From: Chloroflexi bacterium UBA4733
Lineage (GTDB): Bacteria > Chloroflexota > UBA4733
NCBI GenBank assembly: GCA_002404055.1
Contig: DHIZ01000016.1
Coordinates: 5,386-32,004 of the forward strand
DNA: 26,619 bases
Direction: 5' to 3'
In this document: positions 20,496 through 26,619 of the stretch, piece after piece
Position numbering within the stretch: position 1 is the first letter of the stretch
Layout of the letters: each line of letters starts with the position of its first letter
Translations under genes and position numbers: made by a program
Notes under the pieces: model-generated
The model's database searches: none
Told to the model about the DNA's origin: nothing
The model's input: only the letters and a program-made list of their open reading frames with translations

Positions 20496-21305
20496 CACGT
20501 GGCTGGGGGACGTTGTCACCAGGTAGACCAGTTCCGTCGGGAACTCCAGGCGCTCCACCTGCCAGGGTCGTCCGGCGATGAGTTGTTGGAAGCGGGTCGC
20601 GTAGTTGGCGCGCATCCCTCTCTCGTGGCCGCCCAGACTGCGCAGCGGGAAGGAAATGACCATCTGCTTCACCCGCAGGGTCGACAGCAGGCGCGCCGCC
20701 GCCGACCGATCCAGTTGGTCCAGCGTGGGCAGGCACTTCAGGAGGAGTGCGAGATCGGCTGGCCGACCGACTGTCTCCTGCGTGAGCTCGGCAAGGTGGG
20801 CTCCGCCGTCCACACCGGTGAGCGGCAGCGCTGCCGCGAGGAACTGGATGAGGTCGGCGTGGACATCGTAGGCGTGGTACGAACAGCCTTCCGCCAGGGG
20901 CATCCAGGGGATGGCCAGCGGGTTCAGTCCGCAGCCGAGGTCAAGGATGCTGTGGACCGGACCGAGGTGGTCGAAGATGGCCCGGTAGAACGGCTCCAGT
21001 ATGGGCAGGCGCTCGCGGGTCGAGGTGTGGCCCGCCATCAAGGCGCTACAGCAACTGCGGAGGGCGGCAGGATCGCCGGCCGCAGCACGCAGTCCTTCCA
21101 GCGCCTCGGGATAGGCCAGCTTGCCGTCCAAAAAAACGCCGACCATCTGGTGCAGCTTGGTCTTGACGGCCTTGACCGTCTCCCTGTGGCTGCGCTGCTT
21201 GCGGAGCTCCGCCTGGACTACTGAACTGACGAGGGCGGGGCTGATCGCCCGATACCTGGTACTGGAGCGTACTTCAGCGATCAACGCCTCCAGGTCGACG
21301 CTCAC
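20490..21305 (-). CDS. 16S rRNA m7G1405-type methyltransferase (ArmA/Rmt/Sgm/FmrO family)
   Basis: A 271-residue SAM-dependent methyltransferase matching the 16S rRNA (guanine1405-N7) family, known for high-level aminoglycoside resistance. The N-terminal helical domain has SSTRYRAISPALVSSVV and AVKTKLHQMVGVFLDG. The bridge is HTSTRERLPILEPFYRAIF; the SAM motif is SILDLGCGLNPLAIPWM with AYDVH as the second acidic loop; LALLLKCLPTLDQLDRSAA and VISFPLRSLGGHERGM are family-specific, followed by FPTELVYLV at the end. GTG 21305 overlaps the tgt stop (GTGA), so it is coupled to a transglycosylase relative, and the ribosomal operon follows. Nothing in its surroundings suggests a resistance cassette. 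Modification of G1405 is inferred from family. Confidence 0.88.
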   Translation of the reverse strand: MSVDLEALIAEVRSSTRYRAISPALVSSVVQAELRKQRSHRETVKAVKTKLHQMVGVFLDGKLAYPEALEGLRAAAGDPAALRSCCSALMAGHTSTRERLPILEPFYRAIFDHLGPVHSILDLGCGLNPLAIPWMPLAEGCSYHAYDVHADLIQFLAAALPLTGVDGGAHLAELTQETVGRPADLALLLKCLPTLDQLDRSAAARLLSTLRVKQMVISFPLRSLGGHERGMRANYATRFQQLIAGRPWQVERLEFPTELVYLVTTSPSHVW

Positions 21306-22402
21306 GCCGGCTGTTCCGGCGAACGCAAGAGCTCCGTCAGGCGCGTCATGAAGCGCAGGTTATGAATGGTTGCCAGGCGGGCATAGAGGAGGTCGTTGAT
21401 GCTGTGCAGGTGGTGCAGGTAGCCCGTGGAGTAGCGGCGGCAGCAGGGGCAATCGCAATACGGGGAGATTGGCGCCGGCGTGCGGAAATGCTTCTTGTCG
21501 TTGATGTAGAGGTAGGTGAACCAACTGCCGTCGCGCCCGGCATCTGTTGGCAACTGCTCGGTGTTCCAGGTATAGAGGCGGCCCTGGCGGGCGTCGCGGG
21601 TCGGTAGCGCACTATCGAACATCTCGTAGCCGGCAGCGGCACAGGCCGCCACGTTGCGCGGACTGCCCACACCCAGCGCGTGCATCGGCCATTGCGGCCC
21701 GATCAGGTCGCGGGTATAGCTGATGATGGAGGTTAGTAGCTTCCCATCCTCGTCCAGGGGCCAGCCACCGAAGCCGTAGCCGTCGAAGCCGATAGCCAGC
21801 AGTTGCTCGGCGCAGGCGCGCCGTAGTTCGGGCAGGTTGCCGCCTTGTACCACCGCAAAGAGGAGGGGCCTGCCCTCCGGCGGTATGCGCCGCTCGTCCA
21901 GTACACGTCCGAACTCGCGCTTGCAGCGCAGCGCCCAGGCCAGCGTGCGCCGTACTGCTGCTTCTTGCTCCGCTGGCAGTGAGACGGCGTTGGTGCAGTC
22001 GTCGAGGCAAACGACGATATCAGCGCCATAGCTGAGCTGCAGGCGCACGCTCTTCTCTGGTGTCAGGTGATACTTGCGCGCCGAGTCTTCCGGTTGGAAG
22101 GTGATGCCGTCGTCGCTGATACTGCCTTGCTTCGGGTTCTGGCGGATTAAGGAATACGCCTGGAAGCCGCCGGAGTCGGTCATGATCGGCAGTGTCCAGC
22201 CGGCCATGCGGTGCAGGCCGCCCAATGCCTGAATCGTGGAAGAGCCGGGCCGCTGCATCAAGTGAAACGTGTTCATCACCAGCGCCGTCACGCCACACTC
22301 CTCCAGGTCACGCGCATCAACGCTGCGCACCACGCCGACCGTGGCATCCGGCAGAAACGCGGGGAAGGTCAACGTGCCGTGGGCCAGGGTCAGGCTAGGC
22401 AT
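21302..22402 (-). CDS. Divergent tRNA-guanine transglycosylase family protein
   Basis: A 366-residue TGT-family base-exchange enzyme. Canonical Tgt swaps G34 for a queuine precursor in GUN tRNAs. Retained: TDSGGFQ (catalytic Asp about 76), LDDCT (Asp and Cys of the base pocket; usually FDECT), FDSALPTRDARQG (nucleophile Asp; usually FDCVMPTRNARNG), and the zinc set CDCPCCRRYSTGYLHHL. Changed: the GGLAVGE loop over the base pocket reads GFGGWPLDEDG. No queD/queC/queA genes are in the window. ATG 22402 is used. It is upstream of, and overlaps, the rRNA methyltransferase. It could be a true Tgt or a subfamily with a different base or RNA substrate. Confidence 0.8.
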   Translation of the reverse strand: MPSLTLAHGTLTFPAFLPDATVGVVRSVDARDLEECGVTALVMNTFHLMQRPGSSTIQALGGLHRMAGWTLPIMTDSGGFQAYSLIRQNPKQGSISDDGITFQPEDSARKYHLTPEKSVRLQLSYGADIVVCLDDCTNAVSLPAEQEAAVRRTLAWALRCKREFGRVLDERRIPPEGRPLLFAVVQGGNLPELRRACAEQLLAIGFDGYGFGGWPLDEDGKLLTSIISYTRDLIGPQWPMHALGVGSPRNVAACAAAGYEMFDSALPTRDARQGRLYTWNTEQLPTDAGRDGSWFTYLYINDKKHFRTPAPISPYCDCPCCRRYSTGYLHHLHSINDLLYARLATIHNLRFMTRLTELLRSPEQPA

Positions 22403-22426
22403 GTGGCCACACCGTCGTGCCGCTCG

Positions 22427-22569
22427 CCCGGCGACTGAAGTCGCGGGCTACAGCGTGCGAAGTCCGCCTGCGCGGACTGGACGCTCGCTTTCGGTGGCGC
22501 ATTCCAGCCCGCGAAGGGCCCAGAGGGCGCCCACTTGGCTTGGCATTGCCCGCGACTTCAGTCGCCGGG
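22427..22569. repeat. Composite palindromic (REP/BIME-like) repeat between rsmI and tgt
   Basis: Exact 21-bp inverted arms at 22427-22447 and 22549-22569 (left arm begins CCCGGCGACTGAAGTCGC). Each arm is itself a hairpin, GCGACT-GA-AGTCGC. Between them is a further hairpin AGTCCGC/GCGGACT (22461-22467 and 22472-22478). The GGGCTAC next to the left arm matches the edge of the palindrome at 5593-5614. The pattern is that of dispersed repeats mobilised in trans by RAYT-type transposases; no such transposase is encoded here. It fills most of the 176-bp gap and may also end or attenuate rsmI transcription. Confidence 0.8.
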
Positions 22570-22578
22570 AACCCAGAC

Positions 22579-23310
22579 TCAGCCATCGGCGTCCTCGTCC
22601 TCGGTCTCGGCGTCCGCCCCAACCGGCTCCGGTTGGTCGGCGCGATAGCCTGTGCCGGCGATCACCAGGGTGTATTCACCGCGTAGCTTCGTCGGGCGCA
22701 AGGTCGTCAGCAAGGCACTCAGGTTGCCGCGTTCGACCGCTTCGAAGCGCTTCGTGAGGTCGTTGGCCACGGCGGCAGGGCGGTCGCCATAGACCTGGAG
22801 CGCGTCTTCCAGTGTCGCCAGCAAGCGGTAAGGACTCTCGTAGAAAACGAGCGTGTGTGGCGCCTCGCGGTCCACCTCAAGGAAGCGCTGGCGCGGTCCG
22901 CGCTTGCGCGGCGGGAAGCCACGGTAGGTGAAGGCGTGGGCGGGCAGACCGGACAGCACGACGGCCATGACCAGGGCCGAGGAACCGGGGATCATGGTCA
23001 TCTCCGCGCCGGCAGCGATAGCGCCACGCACGAGGCTGTAGCCCGGATCGGAGATGCCGGGCGTGCCGGCATCGCTCACAAGGGCGATGGACTTGCCGTC
23101 GGCGTGCAGTTGCAGCAGGTGGGGCAGCACGCGGGCCTCGTTGTAGCTGTGAAAGGCGATCTGCGGCTTCTTGATTGCGTAGTGGTGAAGTAGTATCGAC
23201 GTGTGGCGCGTATCCTCGCTGGCGATGATGTCCACGCTGCGGAGGGTCTCCAACGCGCGCATGCTGATGTCGCCCAGGTTGCCGATGGGCGTAGCGACGA
23301 GGTAAATCAT
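22579..23310 (-). CDS. rsmI: 16S rRNA (cytidine1402-2'-O)-methyltransferase RsmI
   Basis: A 243-residue tetrapyrrole-methylase-fold enzyme that methylates the 2'-O of C1402 in the decoding site of helix 44. Motifs: [20 protein letters not shown] at the start, [32 protein letters not shown] (SAM binding), [20 protein letters not shown], then [14 protein letters not shown] and ANDLTKRFE. The C-terminal tail is acidic (ETEDEDADG). ATG 23310 is preceded by GGAAG and gives the family N-terminus; the longer frame runs into the divergent thiD promoter region. It is upstream of the repeat, tgt and the m7G1405-type gene, all on the minus strand. Confidence 0.95.
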   Translation of the reverse strand: MIYLVATPIGNLGDISMRALETLRSVDIIASEDTRHTSILLHHYAIKKPQIAFHSYNEARVLPHLLQLHADGKSIALVSDAGTPGISDPGYSLVRGAIAAGAEMTMIPGSSALVMAVVLSGLPAHAFTYRGFPPRKRGPRQRFLEVDREAPHTLVFYESPYRLLATLEDALQVYGDRPAAVANDLTKRFEAVERGNLSALLTTLRPTKLRGEYTLVIAGTGYRADQPEPVGADAETEDEDADG

Positions 23311-23386
23311 GTGCTTCCAACTTATCGACGCGCCAGCCCCTGCGGGTACTGTATAGTGCCATGCGACGATGTGCGGGGACTGAGCA

Positions 23387-24190
23387 GTGCAGTGCATTCT
23401 GACGATAGCCGGGTCTGACTCCGGTGGCGGAGCGGGCATTCAGGCGGATCTCAAGACCTTTGAGGCGCTCGGCTTGTTCGGTACCAGCGCCATCACGGCG
23501 ATCACGGCGCAAAATACGCTGGGCGTGACAGCCATTCACGGGGTACCCGTGGAGATGGTGGCGGCCCAGATCGACGCCGTGGTGAGCGATCTGCGTCCGG
23601 CGGCCGTCAAGGTGGGGATGCTGTCCAGTCCCGAAATCGTGGCAGTGGTCGCGGCCGCCATCGCCAGGCATCGCTTGCCGAACGTCGTCGTTGACCCGGT
23701 TATGGTGGCGAAGAGTGGCGACCGATTGCTACTGCCGGAGGCCGTGGAAGCATTAATTCGTCTGCTGCTGCCTCTGGCGACTGTGTTGACGCCGAACCTG
23801 CCCGAAGCCGCGGTGCTCCTGGGGCGGCCGGTGCTGACGTTGGAGGATCAGGAGGCAGCCGCGCGGGACATTGCGTTGCTGGGACCGCAGGCCGTTGTAG
23901 TCAAGGGCGGGCACAGCGACAGCGACCCGGTGGATGTGCTGTGGACTGCCGGCGTAGTGCGGCACTATCCGGCGGAGCGCATCGCCACGAGCAGCACACA
24001 CGGCACCGGGTGTACGTTCAGTTCCGCCATCGCCGGCTACCTGGCGCTCGGCCTGCCGCTACCGGAGGCTGTCGGCGCTGCCAAAGCCTACGTCACCGGC
24101 GCGATTGCCCATGCGCCGGGGTTGGGCGGCGGGCACGGTCCGGTTAACCACCACTGGCAACAGGTCGCTGTCGCTGCGGTTAGCCGATGA
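23387..24190 (+). CDS. thiD: Hydroxymethylpyrimidine/phosphomethylpyrimidine kinase
   Basis: A ribokinase-fold kinase (267 residues) that phosphorylates HMP and HMP-P for thiamine synthesis. Motifs: [20 protein letters not shown] at the start, [44 protein letters not shown] and the anion-hole [19 protein letters not shown]. The start is GTG 23387 (next residues QCILTIAGS), with GGGGAC as a weak ribosome binding site. It is divergent from rsmI (76 bp). The stop overlaps thiE by 4 bp (ATGA). No TPP riboswitch is visible in the short upstream gap. Confidence 0.95.
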   Translation: MQCILTIAGSDSGGGAGIQADLKTFEALGLFGTSAITAITAQNTLGVTAIHGVPVEMVAAQIDAVVSDLRPAAVKVGMLSSPEIVAVVAAAIARHRLPNVVVDPVMVAKSGDRLLLPEAVEALIRLLLPLATVLTPNLPEAAVLLGRPVLTLEDQEAAARDIALLGPQAVVVKGGHSDSDPVDVLWTAGVVRHYPAERIATSSTHGTGCTFSSAIAGYLALGLPLPEAVGAAKAYVTGAIAHAPGLGGGHGPVNHHWQQVAVAAVSR

Positions 24191-24822
24191 AACCGGAGCT
24201 GCTGGCCGTCTACGTCATTCTGGACCCTGATCGCTGCCACGGACGTTCCTTACCGGACCTGGCGAGGCAAGCGGTGCAAGGCGGCGCGACTATGCTGCAA
24301 CTCCGTGCCGAGCAGCGTAGCACCTACGACCAGGTGCTGCTAGCGCGCGCGTTGCGGGCGGTGACGCAGGAGCTAGGGGTGCCCTTCATCGTAAACGACC
24401 GAGTGGACGTTGCGCTGGCTGTTGGCGCCGATGGGGTCCACGTCGGTCACCCCGGCGTAGAAGACATGCCGCCGGAACTAGCCCGCCGGCTTCTGGGACC
24501 GCAAGCAATCATCGGCGTCTCCGTGTCAACGCCGAGGGAAGCCGTGGCCACGGCCAGGTTGGGGGCGGACTACCTCTCCGTCGGGCCTATCTTTGCAACG
24601 GGGAGCAAAGGTGACGCCGGGCCCGCGGTTGGCCCTGAACGCCTGGCAGCCGTGCGCGTGGTGGTGACGCTGCCGCTCTGTGCAATCGGTGGTATCACAG
24701 CCGCCAACGCTGTCCGCGCGATCGCGGCCGGTGCCGACGGTGTGGCAGTGATGTCCGCGGTGACAATGGCGGCGGACCCGGCGGCCGCGGCGCGGGGGTT
24801 GGCCAGGGCGGTGGCGCGGTGA
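24187..24822 (+). CDS. thiE: Thiamine-phosphate synthase
   Basis: A 211-residue TIM-barrel enzyme joining HMP-PP and thiazole phosphate to give thiamine phosphate. Motifs: VYVILDPD, GGATMLQLRAEQRS, PFIVNDRVDVALAVGADGVH with VG after it, IIGVSVSTPREA, ADYLSVGPIFATGSKGDAG (phosphate binding) and LCAIGGITAANA. It is translationally coupled to thiD, so the two form one kinase/synthase unit; thiC, thiG and thiM are not in the window. Confidence 0.95.
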   Translation: MKPELLAVYVILDPDRCHGRSLPDLARQAVQGGATMLQLRAEQRSTYDQVLLARALRAVTQELGVPFIVNDRVDVALAVGADGVHVGHPGVEDMPPELARRLLGPQAIIGVSVSTPREAVATARLGADYLSVGPIFATGSKGDAGPAVGPERLAAVRVVVTLPLCAIGGITAANAVRAIAAGADGVAVMSAVTMAADPAAAARGLARAVAR

Positions 24823-24847
24823 GGCGGGGGGACCTACCCCACTAAAC

Positions 24848-24910
24848 TGAAGCCACGATGGAATCTACATGGCTCGGTGCGTGCGGAATGCGCTTCTCAT
24901 CGTGGCTTCA
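24848..24910. repeat. Inverted repeat (13-bp arms, 37-nt loop) after thiE
   Basis: TGAAGCCACGATG (24848-24860) and CATCGTGGCTTCA (24898-24910) are exact complements. The stretch lies between the thiE stop and the solute-binding-protein fragment. It could be the end of a small mobile element or a terminator; the large loop and lack of a T-run argue against a simple intrinsic terminator. Confidence 0.65.
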
Positions 24911-24919
24911 CTATAGGTG

Positions 24920-25060
24920 ATGTACTACAACAAGTCGCTCCTCGACAAGGCGGGGCAGCAGTACCCCGATGTCACCTGGACCTGGGACAAGCTCCTTTCG
25001 GCGGCCAAGACCTACGTCGATGACCACGCGGCCTTCGGGCCGTTCGCTCGGGTGCGTTGA
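24920..25060 (+). pseudogene. Internal fragment of an ABC-transporter solute-binding protein (family 1)
   Basis: A 46-codon reading from ATG 24920: MYYNKSLLDKAGQQYPDVTW, then TWDKLLSAAKTYVDDHAAFG. The Tyr-Asn-Lys-x-Leu-Leu/Phe-Asp-Lys-Ala-Gly pattern followed by TW-W-D-LL-AAK is diagnostic of sugar-type extracellular solute-binding proteins, where it sits around residue 140-180. The signal peptide, the N-terminal lobe and everything after about 180 are absent. The frame ends after FARVR at TGA 25058-25060. It is a relic of an ABC sugar-transport locus, antisense to the 3' end of the next gene. Confidence 0.7.
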
Positions 25061-26066
25061 CTGCTCGCCCGGCTCTCGAAAGCGCCGGCGGTCCGAAGAG
25101 CATAGCGACCTCGTGGCGCATTACCAGGAAGGTGACAAGCGCCGCCAGGATGACCGTGCCCATTAGAAGCAGCCGGAAGAGCAGGACGGTCGCCGCGGCC
25201 TCAGTCACCGGGGCGCCGGCGGCGCGTAGCGCCCCTAGACCGGTCAGTTCGGAGACGCCAAGCTCGGTGGGAGTCGGCAGGATGAGACCCGAGCCGAGGC
25301 CGAAGAGGTATGCGGCGATGGCATACCAGTACGACACGCCGCCCGCGCCGACGCCGCGCAGCAGGATGGCGTAGGCGCTACCTGACGCGGCCAGCGCAAC
25401 CGTGCTCAGCGCAAAGCCGGCCAGTAGTACTCGCGGTGCGCGAAGGCGTCGCGCGCCCACCGCGAAATAATGCACCTGGTTGGCCAGCCAGTGGGCTCTA
25501 GGGTGCATCGCCATCGCCCGGGGAAGGCGGAGCCGGCGTCCCACAACGTTCCAGATGCCGAGCAGTCCGACGAACACCGCCAGACCGCCTATAATGAGGG
25601 GACGCAGCCAAGACCAGGTGGGTATGCCGACCACCGCCAGGTAGAGGCAGCAACAGGCGACTTCCAATAGGATGCCGACCAGCGTCGCGGCGGCAGTGTA
25701 GGCGATCGGGGCGCTCGTCTCGCGCTCCAGCAAGTAGTTGGCGAAGTAGACGCCGACGGGCAGGCTCTCGGTAGCTTCCCCTCCCGCGAAGGCGACTGCC
25801 GCCTGGCGTGGCGTTAGTGGCACGTGCATCACGCACAGGAAGAGGTACCACTGCGCCCCACGCATGGCCAGGTAGAGCAGCAGGAGCAAGACCGCTATGG
25901 CCAACGCCGCATGGTCGATGCTGGCGATGGCCCGGCCGACGCGGCGCACGTCGCCAAGGGCAAGCACTCCGAACACCAGCGCCAGCCCGAACGCCAATGG
26001 GATCAGCACGTTGGGGCGCAGGAAGTGCGCCACCGTGAGGCTCCTTTTGACGTGCATACCATTCAT
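24972..26066 (-). CDS. Second UPF0104/LPG-synthase-TM-type membrane protein, C-terminus probably altered
   Basis: A 364-residue membrane protein with about 7-8 helices and the family motifs AFAGGEATESLPVGVYFANY with LLER (about 92-115) and LILPTPTELGVSELTGLGAL (about 260). It is a distant paralogue of the protein at 1652 and likewise has no synthetase domain. The final ~40 residues (RAGRAVNAPERTARRPRGHR and on) are Arg/Pro-rich, run antisense to the solute-binding-protein fragment, and probably replaced the original end when that DNA was joined. The start is ATG 26066 or ATG 26057; no strong ribosome binding site is visible. A MarR regulator gene lies 64 bp upstream on the same strand. Confidence 0.75.
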   Translation of the reverse strand: MNGMHVKRSLTVAHFLRPNVLIPLAFGLALVFGVLALGDVRRVGRAIASIDHAALAIAVLLLLLYLAMRGAQWYLFLCVMHVPLTPRQAAVAFAGGEATESLPVGVYFANYLLERETSAPIAYTAAATLVGILLEVACCCLYLAVVGIPTWSWLRPLIIGGLAVFVGLLGIWNVVGRRLRLPRAMAMHPRAHWLANQVHYFAVGARRLRAPRVLLAGFALSTVALAASGSAYAILLRGVGAGGVSYWYAIAAYLFGLGSGLILPTPTELGVSELTGLGALRAAGAPVTEAAATVLLFRLLLMGTVILAALVTFLVMRHEVAMLFGPPALSRAGRAVNAPERTARRPRGHRRRSWPPKGACPRSR

Positions 26067-26130
26067 ACTTTCATACTATTGAGCGAGTGGCCGGTCGTCC
26101 CAGGGCGCTATCCCCGTCACGTCATCAAGG

Positions 26131-26592
26131 CTACGGCGGCAGTGGGTGTGTTCGAGCCGTGGTGGCCTGGCGGCGCCGACGCCGGACGATGGCCTGATTC
26201 AGCCGGGCGAGGTACGCCCCGAACCGCTGGCAGTCCTCCTTCGACCAGTCTTCCAGCAGATCGGCAAAGAGGGCAAGATAGGCATTGTGGGCCGCCTGGA
26301 ACTGCCTACCTCCGAGCGCAGTGGCTTCCAATAGGCTGACCCGCGCGTCGCCTGGATCGGGTCGGCGCTGCACCAACCCCTTGGCCTCCAGAGCGGCCGC
26401 CTGTCTACTTGCTGTCGAGAGGTCCACCTGGAACGTCTCAGCGAGGGCAGCGATCCCAACGGCGCCGCGCGTCGCCAGTTCGTCGAGCAGCAGGTAGGCT
26501 GACCGGTCGAGCGTGACGGCATCCTCCTGCCGCCGATGCCCCCACCAACGGTGCGTACCTCCCCGCTGGACCCCATCCGCGCCCTGCGCCAC
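26131..26592 (-). CDS. MarR-family transcriptional regulator (5' end uncertain)
   Basis: A winged-helix regulator. The core LDRSAYLLLDELATRGAVGI, AALAETFQVDLSTASRQAAA, LEAKGLVQRRPDPGDARVSL is the MarR DNA-binding domain with the wing DPGDAR. The C-terminal dimerisation helix (FADLLEDWSKEDCQRFGAYL) and a basic tail (RRRRRQATTART) follow. The frame is open to the right edge of the window, so the true start may lie beyond 26619; GTG 26592 is only the last internal candidate and has no clear ribosome binding site. It may regulate the UPF0104 gene downstream; the effector is unknown. Confidence 0.75.
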   Translation of the reverse strand: MAQGADGVQRGGTHRWWGHRRQEDAVTLDRSAYLLLDELATRGAVGIAALAETFQVDLSTASRQAAALEAKGLVQRRPDPGDARVSLLEATALGGRQFQAAHNAYLALFADLLEDWSKEDCQRFGAYLARLNQAIVRRRRRQATTARTHPLPP

Positions 26593-26619
26593 CGCGGCAA
26601 GTGCGCCACAGATTATCGC

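Noticed and set aside
20490..21305. Acquired aminoglycoside-resistance cassette
   Set aside because: No transposon ends, integron sites or composition shift surround the gene, and it is overlapped with tgt in a core operon, so recent acquisition is not supported.
22427..22569. CRISPR array
   Set aside because: Repeats are inverted, not direct, and there are no regular spacers.
23311..23386. TPP riboswitch upstream of thiD
   Set aside because: The divergent gap is only 76 bp and I could not find the conserved CUGAGA core with the required helices; a CTGAG at 23380 is isolated.

Overview
The window is GC-rich (about 60-65% by eye) bacterial chromosome. Its core genes are typical of a monoderm-like, non-proteobacterial lineage. 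Evidence includes a HemQ-type coproheme decarboxylase, a cysteine-containing (zinc-type) S18, an SSB ending in DDLPF, and frequent GTG/TTG starts. A Chloroflexota bacterium (Thermomicrobia-like) is my best guess; this is inference, since no rRNA gene is present.

Layout. (1) 1-7.2 kb is mixed and partly accessory: the tail of an unknown gene, a DUF433 antitoxin whose DUF5615 toxin is truncated, a class-I glutamine amidotransferase, a UPF0104 membrane protein overlapping a PHP phosphoesterase gene, a ribbon-helix-helix/membrane-protein pair, a HIT protein, an EreA/ChaN/TIKI-like protein, an IS5-type transposase remnant, and an apparently intact MbcA-ParS/RES toxin-antitoxin pair. (2) 7.2-11.2 kb, minus strand: a histidine phosphatase whose best start is AUA, an unknown HExxH protein, a Nudix hydrolase and a 657-residue TPR protein. 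(3) 11.2-12.6 kb is a scar zone: a Uma2-like tail, an orphan RHH ORF, an unknown 162-residue protein and a PIN gene broken at a perfect 22-bp palindrome. (4) 12.7-17.2 kb, plus strand: dnaX, ybaB/ebfC, recR, a second PHP gene and nfo (DNA replication and repair). (5) 17.2-23.3 kb, minus strand: rsmI, a divergent tgt, a 16S rRNA m7G1405-type methyltransferase, rpsF, ssb, rpsR, a SurA/PrsA-like foldase and hemQ. (6) 23.4-24.8 kb: thiD-thiE. (7) 24.8-26.6 kb: a hairpin, a solute-binding-protein fragment, a second UPF0104 protein and a MarR regulator.

The most interesting locus is 20.0-23.3 kb. A tRNA-guanine-transglycosylase relative overlaps by 4 bp a homologue of the aminoglycoside-resistance 16S rRNA methyltransferases (ArmA/Rmt/Sgm/FmrO family). 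The pair sits between rsmI, which also modifies the decoding site in helix 44, and the rpsF-ssb-rpsR operon. It may be a housekeeping decoding-centre modification module rather than an acquired resistance gene. A second theme is decay of toxin-antitoxin loci: three of the four recognisable pairs or modules are truncated, frameshifted or orphaned.
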